Shown here: one piece after another, positions 8,172 to 15,820 of the stretch
How positions within the stretch are numbered: the first letter of the stretch is position 1
How the letters are laid out: every line of letters starts with the position of its first letter
Assembly: GCA_005880055.1 (NCBI GenBank)
Contig: VBJS01000026.1
Span: 1-29,387 of the forward strand
Source: Chloroflexota bacterium
Lineage (GTDB): Bacteria > Chloroflexota > Dehalococcoidia > SM23-28-2 > RBG-16-64-32
Length of the DNA: 29,387 bases
Direction of reading: 5' to 3'
Position numbers and translations under genes: made by a program
The notes under the pieces: model-generated
What the model was told of the DNA's origin: nothing
Database searches by the model: none
The model's input: only the letters and a program-made list of their open reading frames with translations

Positions 8172-8177
8172 TACAAT
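8172..8177 (+). promoter_or_regulatory. Candidate -10 element for the HPRT-fusion gene, possibly leaderless
   Basis: TACAAT at 8172-8177 is one base from the TATAAT consensus and ends 8 nt before the ATG at 8186. Initiation the usual 6-8 nt downstream would give an mRNA with almost no leader. In keeping with that, no Shine-Dalgarno sequence precedes the ATG. No convincing -35 lies at 16-18 bp, so support is weak. Confidence 0.35.
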
Positions 8178-8185
8178 AAGCTTAG

Positions 8186-9691
8186 ATGCCAAGAGCAGCC
8201 AAGCTACCGGAGGCCGAAGACCGCCTCTCCTCTCGTAGGAATTCTCCCCAGAACGACTCTGCGCTGTTGAATTCGGTTCACAGGCTGTTGCCTCCGCTCC
8301 CGCCCCTCACGTTTGCAGAAGCGCCTCCGCCGCCGGCAAGGCGTACCAGAGGCAGCCGCTATAGCCACCGCCGCGGCTCCTCGACAGAGGAGCTGACAAC
8401 CGACGCTCCCACCGAAGCACCTGCTTCGCCGGGGCCACGGCAGCAAGAAAACCGCTCGAAGCGCAGGCGCGGTTCGCGGGGTGGGCGTAAGCACCGGCGT
8501 GCCGCGCCGGCATCTCAGGCAGCGGTCCCTGAGCCGGCTGTTGCCGAGACGGAGACGGCAGGCGGCCGAGATGACCAGAGGCGCCGCCGCTCGCGCACAG
8601 ATGACGGTGGCAGTTCCGCTCCGGCTGCGGCCATCGATGGAAATCGCCGGACCGGTGGGAAGCGTAGCGCAGAGCGGTTAGCCTCCGAGGTCGAGGAAGT
8701 TGCTCAGGTACCGCGCCGCGCCAGGCAGCAGGAGACCCCCCCGGCTAGGCGAGTCACCGGCACCGTGGCGCCGCCTACTTCGCCCCTGCGCCGGCGCGCG
8801 CGCATCCCCGTAACCGGCGCGCCGACCGAGGACGTTCCTGCTCCGTTTGCGCACAACGCGGAGTACGAGTTTGCGCGAATCCTGGATTTCTATGGCATCG
8901 ACTGGCAGTACGAGCCCCGAACCTTCCCACTACGTTGGGCCAGAGGTCACGTCAGCGAGGCGTTTTCGCCCGACTTTTACCTGCCAGACCTGAACCTCTA
9001 CGTGGAGTTGACGACGCTTAAGCCCGGGCTCACGGCTGAGAAAAATCGGAAGATGCGACTGCTCAAGGAGCTCTATCCGGAAGTTAACGTAATCATGCTG
9101 AAGAAGCAGGACTACCTGCGCCTGCTGGCCAAGTATGGCTACGGGCCGTTATCGCCGGGGCAGGTCCCGGATATCGACCGGGTCTTGATTACGGCGCATA
9201 AACTTCAGCAAAGAGTGGCCGAGCTTGGGGCGCAGATCAGTCGGGACTACGCGGGCAAGGAGCCGGTCCTCGTCGGAGTTCTGCGCGGCGTCATTTGTTT
9301 TATCGCTGACCTGGTCCGCCATGTCTCCGTGCCTACGGCAGTAGACCTGATGGCGATATCTTCATACGACGGGAATGGTTCAGCGGCCGTGCGCATTCTC
9401 AAGGACCTTGACGAGAACATCAAAGGGCGCGACGTGATCCTGGTGGAGGACATCGTCGATACAGGGATGACGTTGAACCACATCATCGAGTATCTGAACA
9501 CCAAGCGGCCTGCCTCAATCGTAGTCTGCACGCTGCTCGACAAGCGGGCGCGCCGAATCGCCAACGTCCCTCTGGAATATGTGGGATTCGAGATCCCCGA
9601 CGAGTTTGTAGTGGGCTACGGCCTCGATTTTCAGCAGCGCTTTCGTAACCTGCCCTTCGTCGCCGTCCTCAAACACGAACTGCTTCCGTAA
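8186..9691 (+). CDS. Fusion protein: disordered Arg-rich N-terminus, PD-(D/E)XK-like domain, hypoxanthine phosphoribosyltransferase
   Basis: This 501-residue protein has three parts. Residues 1 to about 215 are low-complexity, rich in Arg, Pro, Ala and Ser, with basic clusters such as RSKRRRGSRGGRKHRR, and are probably disordered and nucleic-acid binding. Residues 222-315 look like a PD-(D/E)XK nuclease core: E226/E228, then D263 in FSPDFYLP, then E274 in LYVELTTLK, although T276 replaces the expected lysine and K279 lies nearby. Residues 328-501 form a full hypoxanthine phosphoribosyltransferase, with GKEPVLVGVLRG for the pyrophosphate site, the PRPP motif VILVEDIVDTGMT (417-429), VDLMAISSYDG, and DEFVVGYGLDF. 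The HPRT part would convert hypoxanthine or guanine plus PRPP to IMP or GMP. The nuclease-like role is inferred and its catalysis uncertain. HPRT alone is about 180 residues. Confidence 0.85.
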   Translation: MPRAAKLPEAEDRLSSRRNSPQNDSALLNSVHRLLPPLPPLTFAEAPPPPARRTRGSRYSHRRGSSTEELTTDAPTEAPASPGPRQQENRSKRRRGSRGGRKHRRAAPASQAAVPEPAVAETETAGGRDDQRRRRSRTDDGGSSAPAAAIDGNRRTGGKRSAERLASEVEEVAQVPRRARQQETPPARRVTGTVAPPTSPLRRRARIPVTGAPTEDVPAPFAHNAEYEFARILDFYGIDWQYEPRTFPLRWARGHVSEAFSPDFYLPDLNLYVELTTLKPGLTAEKNRKMRLLKELYPEVNVIMLKKQDYLRLLAKYGYGPLSPGQVPDIDRVLITAHKLQQRVAELGAQISRDYAGKEPVLVGVLRGVICFIADLVRHVSVPTAVDLMAISSYDGNGSAAVRILKDLDENIKGRDVILVEDIVDTGMTLNHIIEYLNTKRPASIVVCTLLDKRARRIANVPLEYVGFEIPDEFVVGYGLDFQQRFRNLPFVAVLKHELLP

Positions 9692-9752
9692 CGCGCACAA
9701 CGTTGTCAACATAATGTGAATTTGTTGACGATTGTTATTTCGCGAGTGCGCG
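9692..9752. repeat. Nested inverted repeats directly after the HPRT-fusion stop codon
   Basis: An outer pair CGCGCAC (9692-9698) and GTGCGCG (9746-9752) encloses an inner pair GTCAACA (9705-9711) and TGTTGAC (9723-9729). Both pairs are perfectly complementary. The 10-nt palindrome ACAACGTTGT (9697-9706) overlaps the left arms. This begins immediately after the TAA at 9689-9691. It could be a 3'-UTR structure or a protein-binding site. No T-run follows, so it is not a classic intrinsic terminator. Confidence 0.5.
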
Positions 9753-9837
9753 GGGCGAATGGACGAGGATAGATGAGGAAATGCGAGGTAGAATTACTCA
9801 GATGGCCGAGAAGCCTCTTGGTCTTGTCCGAATTCTC

Positions 9838-9866
9838 TTGACAACCTTTCTACAGCGAGCGACAAT
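9838..9866 (+). promoter_or_regulatory. Candidate sigma70-type promoter in the non-coding gap
   Basis: TTGACA (9838-9843, perfect -35 consensus) is followed after exactly 17 bp by GACAAT (9861-9866, four of six -10 bases). Transcription would start near 9873. No plus-strand gene follows before the hairpin/T-run at 9957-9996, so the product would be a short RNA of about 120 nt. One such match in a long GC-rich window is suggestive only. Confidence 0.4.
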
Positions 9867-9956
9867 CAGCGTGCTTCCCGAGCAAGCCGGAAGTGGAACC
9901 GGACGAAGGGACTGGCGGAGCGCACCGGGCAACCGGAAGCGGCTGCGAGACTTGGA

Positions 9957-9996
9957 GAATGGGGACACCGAAGGCCCATTCGGGGAGCGTTTTTTT
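9957..9996 (+). terminator. Candidate intrinsic terminator with alternative hairpins and a T7 run
   Basis: GAATGGG (9957-9963) pairs perfectly with CCCATTC (9975-9981). Alternatively CCGAA (9968-9972) pairs with TTCGG (9979-9983). Both are mutually exclusive and followed by seven T at 9990-9996. The 6-8 nt between stem and T-run is longer than ideal, so efficiency is uncertain. It would end the candidate short RNA and any HPRT read-through. Confidence 0.4.
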
Positions 9997-10021
9997 GCCC
10001 GCCAGGAAGCGGGCCGGCGTT

Positions 10022-10354
10022 TCAGGCGCCGGACCGGCCTTCTTCCGGCGGTAAGATCAGCTTGGTGCCGAGCTTGTCGTCGATCTCGGATGCAAGCTGG
10101 AAGTCGCGCTCCGTGAGCCCGCCCGCGCTGTGCGTGATCAGGCGCAGGGTCACCCGGTTGTAATTTATGGCGATGTCCGGGTGGTGGCCGGCGGACTCCG
10201 CCAGATAAGCGATAGCATTGACGAAGGTAACCGCCCGGAGAAAGGTGCGAAAGACGAACTGCTTGCGGAGGCGGCCGTCGCGTAACTCCCATCCTTTGAG
10301 TTCACGCAGGCGGCTTTGGACTTCGTTCTCGGCAAGCACTTCCGCTTCGGGCAT
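10022..10354 (-). CDS. Pterin-4a-carbinolamine dehydratase (PCD/DCoH family)
   Basis: This complete 110-residue protein matches the usual PCD length (about 100). The active-site signature is AGHHPDIAINYNRVTLRL (about 55-72) followed by THSAGGLTERD, with the conserved histidines H57, H58 and H75. GWELRDGRLRKQFVFRTF is the typical N-terminal strand-helix. The enzyme dehydrates 4a-hydroxytetrahydropterin, recycling the cofactor of aromatic amino acid hydroxylases. No hydroxylase gene is nearby, and stand-alone PCD is often found with molybdopterin or folate metabolism. A strong Shine-Dalgarno sequence (AGGAGG, about 8 nt upstream) supports the ATG at 10354. It is divergent from the cyclase gene across 70 bp. 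Confidence 0.93.
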   Translation of the reverse strand: MPEAEVLAENEVQSRLRELKGWELRDGRLRKQFVFRTFLRAVTFVNAIAYLAESAGHHPDIAINYNRVTLRLITHSAGGLTERDFQLASEIDDKLGTKLILPPEEGRSGA

Positions 10355-10424
10355 CGAGACGCCTCCTGAAGTAGCATACCACCGCTGCGGAGTCTCCTCG
10401 ATAATGGCCCAGAGGAGGTGATAC

Positions 10425-11066
10425 GTGGCGATTTACGATGTAACCGTTCCGCTTCGGCCCGGCATGCCGACCTATGCAGGCACGGAGCCTGGGCCTTCCC
10501 TGGAATTTCACTCCCTCATCTCCCGCGGCGACTCGGCGAACGTAAGCGTCCTTTCTCTCGGTTCGCACACCGGTACGCACGTTGACGCGCCCTCGCATTT
10601 CATCGAAGGCGGCGGGGCCATCGAATCGCTGCCGCTCGAAGCACTCGTCGGCCCGGCATGGGTTATCGAATACGAAGGCGAGAGCCATATTACGGCGTCC
10701 GAACTGGAACTCTACGGGTTGCCGCCGGACGTGAAGAGGCTGTTGATCAAGACGCCGAACGGCCGCTTCTGGGACGATGATTCGTTCCACAGCGACTTCA
10801 TCGGTCTCGCTGGCGACGCCGGCCGCTGGCTGGCCGTGCGTGGCCTTCTTCTCGTCGGCATCGATTACCTATCGATAGAGCAGTTCCGTTCGCCCACGCA
10901 CGAAGTTCACCTGGCGCTGCTTTCGGCCGGCATCGTGATCCTGGAAGGGTTGGACCTGCGCTCAGTCCCGGCAGGCCGTTACAACATGGCCTGCGCACCG
11001 CTGCGGGTCGTCGGCGCCGAGGGCTCGCCGGCGCGCGTGTTCCTCTGGGACGAACCATCACGTTAA
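10425..11066 (+). CDS. Cyclase family protein (kynurenine formamidase-like metal-dependent hydrolase)
   Basis: This 213-residue protein carries the signature of the cyclase/KynB-type family, HTGTHVDAPSHF (48-59). In this motif H48, H52 and D54 bind the catalytic metal (zinc or manganese) in characterised members. The opening DVTVPLRPGMPTYAG is also typical, and IDYLSIEQF with a late LEGLDLRSVPAG completes the fold. Members hydrolyse N-formylkynurenine or other cyclic and amide substrates, and no tryptophan-catabolism gene is visible to fix the substrate. The start is a GTG at 10425 preceded by AGAGGAGG at 10411-10418, which decides the start. GATAAT at 10400-10405 is a possible -10. It converges on the GH36 gene, with stops 18 bp apart. 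Confidence 0.88.
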   Translation: MAIYDVTVPLRPGMPTYAGTEPGPSLEFHSLISRGDSANVSVLSLGSHTGTHVDAPSHFIEGGGAIESLPLEALVGPAWVIEYEGESHITASELELYGLPPDVKRLLIKTPNGRFWDDDSFHSDFIGLAGDAGRWLAVRGLLLVGIDYLSIEQFRSPTHEVHLALLSAGIVILEGLDLRSVPAGRYNMACAPLRVVGAEGSPARVFLWDEPSR

Positions 11067-11084
11067 TCGGTCGGCCAGGCCGCC

Positions 11085-13382
11085 TCAATAGCGCAAATCG
11101 ATCACTTTTGGCTCGTCGAGCCTAAACTTTAGCGCCCAGGCGCCGTCATTAAGCGGGACAACTTCAGCGTCCTCAGTCCGAGGCGCGCCCGCCTTCGGCG
11201 GTGCCCAGATTGTTACTTCTCCCTCGCGCACGGCGACCGGAAGCAGCTGAATCCGGTGGTGGAGGCCATGCCACTCCTCCGCGAAGAGTTCCATACGGCC
11301 CTGCGTTAGATGGAAGGTGCTTCCGACAAGTAGCGACCGGTCTATCGGTAGGGTGAGCCGCAGCAGTGTGCAGCCGTGAGGGGGGAGATCAAGGGCAAGC
11401 TGTTTTGAGCGCAGCCCCAGATAACGGCCGGACCAGAAATCGTATACGTGTACAGACTCCCCGTCCGGCAGCCGCACACGCACTTCGGCCGTCTCCTCGT
11501 CCCAGTTGAAGACGGCCACAATGCGGTGGCTTCCGCAGTCCAGCTCCAGGCGTCGCGGGATGTCCGACTGAAAGAAATCGACGGGCGTGGCTGCGGTGTC
11601 GTACGCAGGCAGGGCCAGGGAGATCAGGCGCCGCCGCTCCTCCGTGAGCGAGGCAAGGTCATCGCTGTCGAGGACCATTCCGCCGCTAAGCCCGATGACA
11701 GTGGTCAGAGTGCGGATCTCGTCTACAGTGAGCTCCGTGTCCGTCTCTCGCACGATCAGGCAATCTGGGTCGTTCAGCCAGAGGCGCCCGTGCATCCAGG
11801 AGCGCAGGATGACGTTGCGGATGCTGTTGAGGGTGGATGGCCGGCTGAGGCCGGTGCGTTCGGGATCGAGCGGGGCAGGACGCGGGTGCCACCAGGGGCT
11901 CACGTCCGGGCCGATGCGACTGCCGTCGACAAGGCCGACGCTCGGGCCCAGCGGGTTGCCGCAGCCCAGGATGAAGCGCTCGCCGGCTGCTCGCCGAATG
12001 GCTTCCAGCCCTCGGCGGTACGCCTGCGCTCTCGTGATATCTGGGTTGTGACGAATGCCGTTCACGGCGCCGGCATAGAGGAAGTCGACCTTCAAGTAAT
12101 CGTATCCCCAGTCCCCGCAGATCGTACGAAAGATGTCCTCTAGCCAGGCGATGACGTCGTCGCGGGTGAGGTCAAGCGCGTAGCACTGCTGCATCCAGTT
12201 CAGGGCGGCGATGTAGGGGCGGTCTTCCTTGTAGCGGACCGCCCAGTCCGGATGCTGCTGCCAGAGGTCGGACTTCTCGCCGATTAAGAACGGCGCGAGC
12301 CAGATGCCGGCCTTGAAGCCGCGCCGGTGGATCTCGTCAGCGAGCGAGGCCATGCCGTGCGGGAATTTCTCGTTGGCGGTGAGCCAATCGCCGATACCTG
12401 TTTGGTAGCCGTCGTCGATCTGGACGTACTCGAGTGGCAGCTCACGGCGACGCGCGGCCAGTTGATCGAGATTGGAGATGATGTCGTCCTCCGACACGCG
12501 CCAGTAGTAGTGGTACCAGGAGCACCAGCCGCTAACTGCCTGGAAGCGGCGGGGCGCGTTCATTTCGGCAGCCAGGGCATCTGCGTAGCGCTGGAGCGCT
12601 TCGTAGGGCCGGCTGGAGAGCTGCGCAAGGAGACGTTCTGAGGACAGCCGGCCGCCCGGCGGAAGCTGGATGCCGTCGGCGTAAGACACCGCGCTCACTG
12701 TACTCGTTTCGCGCTCGAATTCGACCTGAGCGAGTTGGTCAGCCGTCGATATGAAGCCGGCCACTAAACCTTCGCCGCCGGCGGGGTCTGCGATCGCGCC
12801 CACGGTCTCCGACCTGAACCGCCCGGGCGCGGGCGCTGTGCCGACACCGGACCCGGCTACGGGCGGCGCCATGTGGACGTCCTCCCCGGAGACCGCGAGG
12901 ACGAGTGACGGCGACCAGCTTTGCCAGCCCTCTTTGTAGAAGCGCCAGCCTTCCGCTGGTGAAGGCAGGACTACCACCGCGGAATCAACCACGTGAAAAG
13001 CGTCGACGCGGAGGGGCGCCGACGTACTGTTGGCGGCATCCGCCTGGATGACGGCGAACGGGCAACCCTCGTACAGCGCGATGGTGACGGCCAGCTCGGG
13101 TTCGTGCTCCTCTGCCTCTCGCCGCAGGCGGAGGGCAGTTCCGCGGCCCTGAGCGTCGGATACGGGCATGGTCCCTTCCTCAATGAAACCGATGCCCCTC
13201 GTGCTGTATCCCCGCTGGTTGCTGACGGCGAGAGAGACTGAGGCGTCGTCGAGGCGCGCGACCAAAGCGTCCGCGAGGCTCTCGATGCTGAATGTGCCGC
13301 GATTGGCATGCACCGCCACTCGTACGAGGCCGTTGCTGATGACCGGCCCACGGTCGCCTTCCTGAACGACGACTTCAGACAT
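11085..13382 (-). CDS. GH36 family alpha-galactosidase
   Basis: From the ATG at 13382 this is 765 residues; an in-frame TTG at 13388 is the less likely start. A beta-sandwich N-terminal domain precedes a (beta/alpha)8 barrel starting near SGWCSWYHYYW (about 285). Barrel motifs include QIDDGYQ, GIWLAPFL and YDYLKVDFLYAG with nucleophile D433. The acid/base is in DGSRIGPDVSP (D493). The 60-residue spacing between the two matches Thermotoga maritima GalA (D327/D387). There is no signal peptide, so it should act in the cytoplasm and release galactose from imported alpha-galactosides. It overlaps the galactokinase stop by 8 nt (ATGTCTGA), so the released galactose would be phosphorylated by the coupled gene product. 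Confidence 0.93.
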   Translation of the reverse strand: MSEVVVQEGDRGPVISNGLVRVAVHANRGTFSIESLADALVARLDDASVSLAVSNQRGYSTRGIGFIEEGTMPVSDAQGRGTALRLRREAEEHEPELAVTIALYEGCPFAVIQADAANSTSAPLRVDAFHVVDSAVVVLPSPAEGWRFYKEGWQSWSPSLVLAVSGEDVHMAPPVAGSGVGTAPAPGRFRSETVGAIADPAGGEGLVAGFISTADQLAQVEFERETSTVSAVSYADGIQLPPGGRLSSERLLAQLSSRPYEALQRYADALAAEMNAPRRFQAVSGWCSWYHYYWRVSEDDIISNLDQLAARRRELPLEYVQIDDGYQTGIGDWLTANEKFPHGMASLADEIHRRGFKAGIWLAPFLIGEKSDLWQQHPDWAVRYKEDRPYIAALNWMQQCYALDLTRDDVIAWLEDIFRTICGDWGYDYLKVDFLYAGAVNGIRHNPDITRAQAYRRGLEAIRRAAGERFILGCGNPLGPSVGLVDGSRIGPDVSPWWHPRPAPLDPERTGLSRPSTLNSIRNVILRSWMHGRLWLNDPDCLIVRETDTELTVDEIRTLTTVIGLSGGMVLDSDDLASLTEERRRLISLALPAYDTAATPVDFFQSDIPRRLELDCGSHRIVAVFNWDEETAEVRVRLPDGESVHVYDFWSGRYLGLRSKQLALDLPPHGCTLLRLTLPIDRSLLVGSTFHLTQGRMELFAEEWHGLHHRIQLLPVAVREGEVTIWAPPKAGAPRTEDAEVVPLNDGAWALKFRLDEPKVIDLRY

Positions 13383-14532
13383 GGCCAACGGTCAGCCCTG
13401 CAGCGGGGCGGCAGGCATAACTGGCCGCGCTGAGCCCCGTCTGCTCGCGGTAAGGCAAGAGCACGTCGCGGTCGAACCGGCTCAGAGCGGCGCGATGGAC
13501 CAGGTTCACGGTGCAGCCCCCGAAGCCGGCGCCCGTGAGCCGCGCTCCGATCACGCCTTCCGTGCTCCAGGCGAGTTCCACGAGCAGGTCCAGCTCCGGC
13601 GTGGAGACCTCGAAGTCGTCGCGCAGGCTCTCGTGCGAGGCGCGGAGCAGGGCGCCGAGCGTCGTGAGGTCGGCCCGCCGGAGCGAATCCGCCGCCTCCC
13701 GGACGCGCTTGTTCTCGCTGATCACGTGCCTCGCCCGCCGGAAGAGGCGCTCGGGCAGGCTTGGGCGGGCTGCGGCAAGCATCTCCCAGTTCGCGTCTGT
13801 CACTGAGGCGACCGCGAGGAACTTGGCCGCCTCTGCGCATTCCCTTCGGCGCTCGTTGTAGGGTGTGTCGCCCAGGCGCCGAGCGACGCCCGAGTCAACA
13901 GCCACGATGTCCACGGCCTCTTGTTCCAACGGCAACGGCACGTATTCAACTTCCAGTGAGCGGCAGTCGATGAACAGCGCCTGCGCGGGCTGGGACAGCG
14001 CGGCGGCGAACTGGTCCATGATGCCGCTCTGCACCCCGGCGAAATCATTCTCGGCGCGCCGGCAGAGCAGGGCCAGGTCGCGTCGCGCGACTTCTCGCCC
14101 GCTCAAAGCGGTTAGTGCGCCGGCGACGGCCACTTCGAGAGCGGCGGAGGAAGAGAGGCCGGCTCCCTGTGGGACATCGCCGGTTATCGCCAGGTCAGCG
14201 CCGGGAATCTCGCAACCGGCATCCTGCAGCGCCCAGAAGACGCCGCGCACGTAGCTGCGCCAGCCGCCGTTTCGGATGCAGGCGATATCATCGAGCGTGA
14301 ATTCGTCCCGCTCGTTGTAGTCGAGCGCGAGGACGCGGAGGTACCGCCCGTCGCCCGGCGCGGCGGCGACGGCGACCGTGCGGTCGATGGCGACTGGCAG
14401 GACGAGGCCGTCGTTGTAGTCGGTGTGCTCGCCGATAAGGTTGATGCGCCCGGGCGCCTCGGCAACCAGCGCCGGCTGGCGCCCGAACTCTTTACGGAAG
14501 GCGGAGAGGAGGCGTTCGCGGCTCGCGCTCAT
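13375..14532 (-). CDS. galK: Galactokinase
   Basis: This GHMP-family kinase has 385 residues from the ATG at 14532. The open frame extends 44 codons further upstream to 14664, but that part overlaps the divergent CoA-transferase and lacks family similarity. The galactokinase signature GRINLIGEHTDYND lies at residues 28-41. The GHMP glycine-rich motif appears as VPQGAGLSSSAALEVA, and the third motif as GARLTGAGFGGCTVNLV near the C-terminus. It makes galactose-1-phosphate from galactose and ATP in the cytoplasm. It precedes and overlaps the GH36 gene, so the pair forms an alpha-galactoside utilisation module, but no galT or galE lies in the window. TATACT at 14544-14549 (minus) is a possible -10. 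Confidence 0.95.
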   Translation of the reverse strand: MSASRERLLSAFRKEFGRQPALVAEAPGRINLIGEHTDYNDGLVLPVAIDRTVAVAAAPGDGRYLRVLALDYNERDEFTLDDIACIRNGGWRSYVRGVFWALQDAGCEIPGADLAITGDVPQGAGLSSSAALEVAVAGALTALSGREVARRDLALLCRRAENDFAGVQSGIMDQFAAALSQPAQALFIDCRSLEVEYVPLPLEQEAVDIVAVDSGVARRLGDTPYNERRRECAEAAKFLAVASVTDANWEMLAAARPSLPERLFRRARHVISENKRVREAADSLRRADLTTLGALLRASHESLRDDFEVSTPELDLLVELAWSTEGVIGARLTGAGFGGCTVNLVHRAALSRFDRDVLLPYREQTGLSAASYACRPAAGLTVGHV

Positions 14533-14559
14533 CGCCGCCAGTATAGGCAGTCCACGGCC

Positions 14560-14573
14560 CACTCGCGCGAGTG
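14560..14573. promoter_or_regulatory. 14-bp perfect palindrome between divergent galK and CoA-transferase genes
   Basis: CACTCGCGCGAGTG is its own reverse complement. It lies in the 82-bp space between the galK ATG (14532, minus) and the CoA-transferase ATG (14615, plus). A second pair, GCGCAAGCC (14577-14585) and GGCTTGCGC (14617-14625), flanks the plus-strand start. Placement suggests an operator serving one or both promoters. The regulator is unknown. Confidence 0.45.
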
Positions 14574-14614
14574 ATTGCGCAAGCCGAAGCACGCCCATAT
14601 GATGAGCACCGCTC

Positions 14615-15820
14615 ATGGCTTGCGCGCTTGAAGGACTGTCTGTTATCGAATGCGGCCCGAACATCGCAGCGTCCTACGCGTCGAAGCTGATGGCGGACCT
14701 CGGCGCGGATATCATCAAGGTAGAGTCTCCGGCGGGCGATCCGGCGCGGACGCTTGGGCCGTTTCCGGGTGGGAAGGCGGACCCGGAGGCCAGCGGGACG
14801 TTCCTTTATCTGAACTCCAACAAGCAGGGGGTGACCCTGGCGCTCGACAAGCCGAAGGGGCGCGCCGTGCTGGACCGGCTGCTCGCTGATGCCGATGTCT
14901 TCATCCAGGACTACCCACCCGGCGAGGCTGAAGCTCTGGGGCTGACCTACCAGCGCATTAGGGAAGCGAATCCCCGGCTGATCATGGCCTCGATCACTCC
15001 GTTCGGGTTGAGCGGGCCGTATCGGGGGTTCAAAGCGTACGACCTGACCGTGGCTAGCGCCGGTGGCTGGACGGCGGTCAATGGCTGGCCCGGCCGGCCC
15101 GACATGCCGCCCCTGCGCGCTTTCGGCCAGCAGACGGCCTATCAAGCGGGCGTGAACGCGGCTGTCGCCGTGATGGGAGCAGCCTTTCAACAGCTGAAGA
15201 CCAGCCGCGGCCAGCACATCGAGGTTTCGGCGCAGGAGTGCATCGTCTCGATCCTGGAGTTGACCTTCGTCATGTGGTCGTACATGGAGGTGCCGGCGGT
15301 CCGCTGGGGCCAGCGGCCCATTCACCCGATCGACTTCTTCGAGTGCAAGGACGGCTGGATCTTCGTGCTCTGCCTCGAGGAGCACCAGTGGAAGAGCTTC
15401 CTCGACATGATGGGCAACCCGGAATGGGGCGAGTGGGAGGTATTCGCTAACCCGTTTGTCCGGGCCTCCAACTGGGATGCGCTGAAGCCGTTGATCCAGG
15501 AGTGGGTAAGCGAATGGACCGTCGACGACCTGTACCGGGCGGCCCAGACGAAGCGTATCCCGTTTGCGCCTGTATCTACTATGGCGGACCTCCTGAACTC
15601 GCAGCATCTCAAGGCGCGCGGGTTCTTCGCGGAGATCGGCCATCCCCGGACCGGCGACCTGAAGTACCCGGGAGCGCCGTACAAGCTGAGCGGGACACCA
15701 TGGGAGCTGCGCACCCCGGCGCCGCGCCTGGGCCAGCACAATGAGCCGGTCCTGGGCGGCCGGCTTGGCCTCTCGCCTGAGGAGATGGCTTCGCTGCGAA
15801 AAGACGGGGTTGTCGCGTGA
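14615..15820 (+). CDS. CaiB/BaiF (class III) CoA-transferase family protein, subunit-like, lacking the expected catalytic Asp
   Basis: This 401-residue class III CoA-transferase shows LEGLSVIECGPNIAASYASK, DLGADIIKVESPAGDPAR and VFIQDYPPGEAEALGL, all standard N-terminal family features. Where family members have the catalytic aspartate in a GD segment before a conserved helix, this protein reads RAFGQQTAYQAG (Gln172-Gln173). It therefore appears to lack the residue that forms the acyl anhydride intermediate. Its stop overlaps the start of a second CaiB/BaiF gene (GTGA, 4 nt) which keeps the aspartate. A two-subunit enzyme with one catalytic chain is the simplest reading; Chloroflexus SmtA/SmtB is a known paired example. 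It starts at the ATG at 14615. The acyl substrate is unknown. Confidence 0.9.
   Translation: MACALEGLSVIECGPNIAASYASKLMADLGADIIKVESPAGDPARTLGPFPGGKADPEASGTFLYLNSNKQGVTLALDKPKGRAVLDRLLADADVFIQDYPPGEAEALGLTYQRIREANPRLIMASITPFGLSGPYRGFKAYDLTVASAGGWTAVNGWPGRPDMPPLRAFGQQTAYQAGVNAAVAVMGAAFQQLKTSRGQHIEVSAQECIVSILELTFVMWSYMEVPAVRWGQRPIHPIDFFECKDGWIFVLCLEEHQWKSFLDMMGNPEWGEWEVFANPFVRASNWDALKPLIQEWVSEWTVDDLYRAAQTKRIPFAPVSTMADLLNSQHLKARGFFAEIGHPRTGDLKYPGAPYKLSGTPWELRTPAPRLGQHNEPVLGGRLGLSPEEMASLRKDGVVA

Larger units (their letters stand above)
9753..10021. other. Non-coding remainder of the 330-bp gap between the HPRT fusion and the PCD gene
   Basis: I see no convincing protein gene here. A 111-codon plus-strand frame starting at 9781 runs through the candidate terminator and into the opposite-strand dehydratase, and resembles nothing known. 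The stretch contains a promoter-like pair at 9838-9866 and GC-rich hairpins with a seven-T run at 9990-9996. A further perfect hairpin, GCCCGC/GCGGGC with loop CAGGAA, lies at 9997-10014, just beyond the dehydratase stop. It may encode a short RNA; see the separate entries. Confidence 0.4.

Noticed and set aside
8155..8177. TTGACC (8155-8160) with TACAAT (8172-8177) as a full promoter
   Set aside because: Spacing is only 11 bp, far from the 16-18 bp needed; only the -10 is kept as a weak candidate.
9781..10116. 111-codon plus-strand frame in the gap after the HPRT fusion
   Set aside because: Runs through the candidate terminator and into the opposite-strand dehydratase; the first 40 residues look faintly protein-like but nothing is recognisable.
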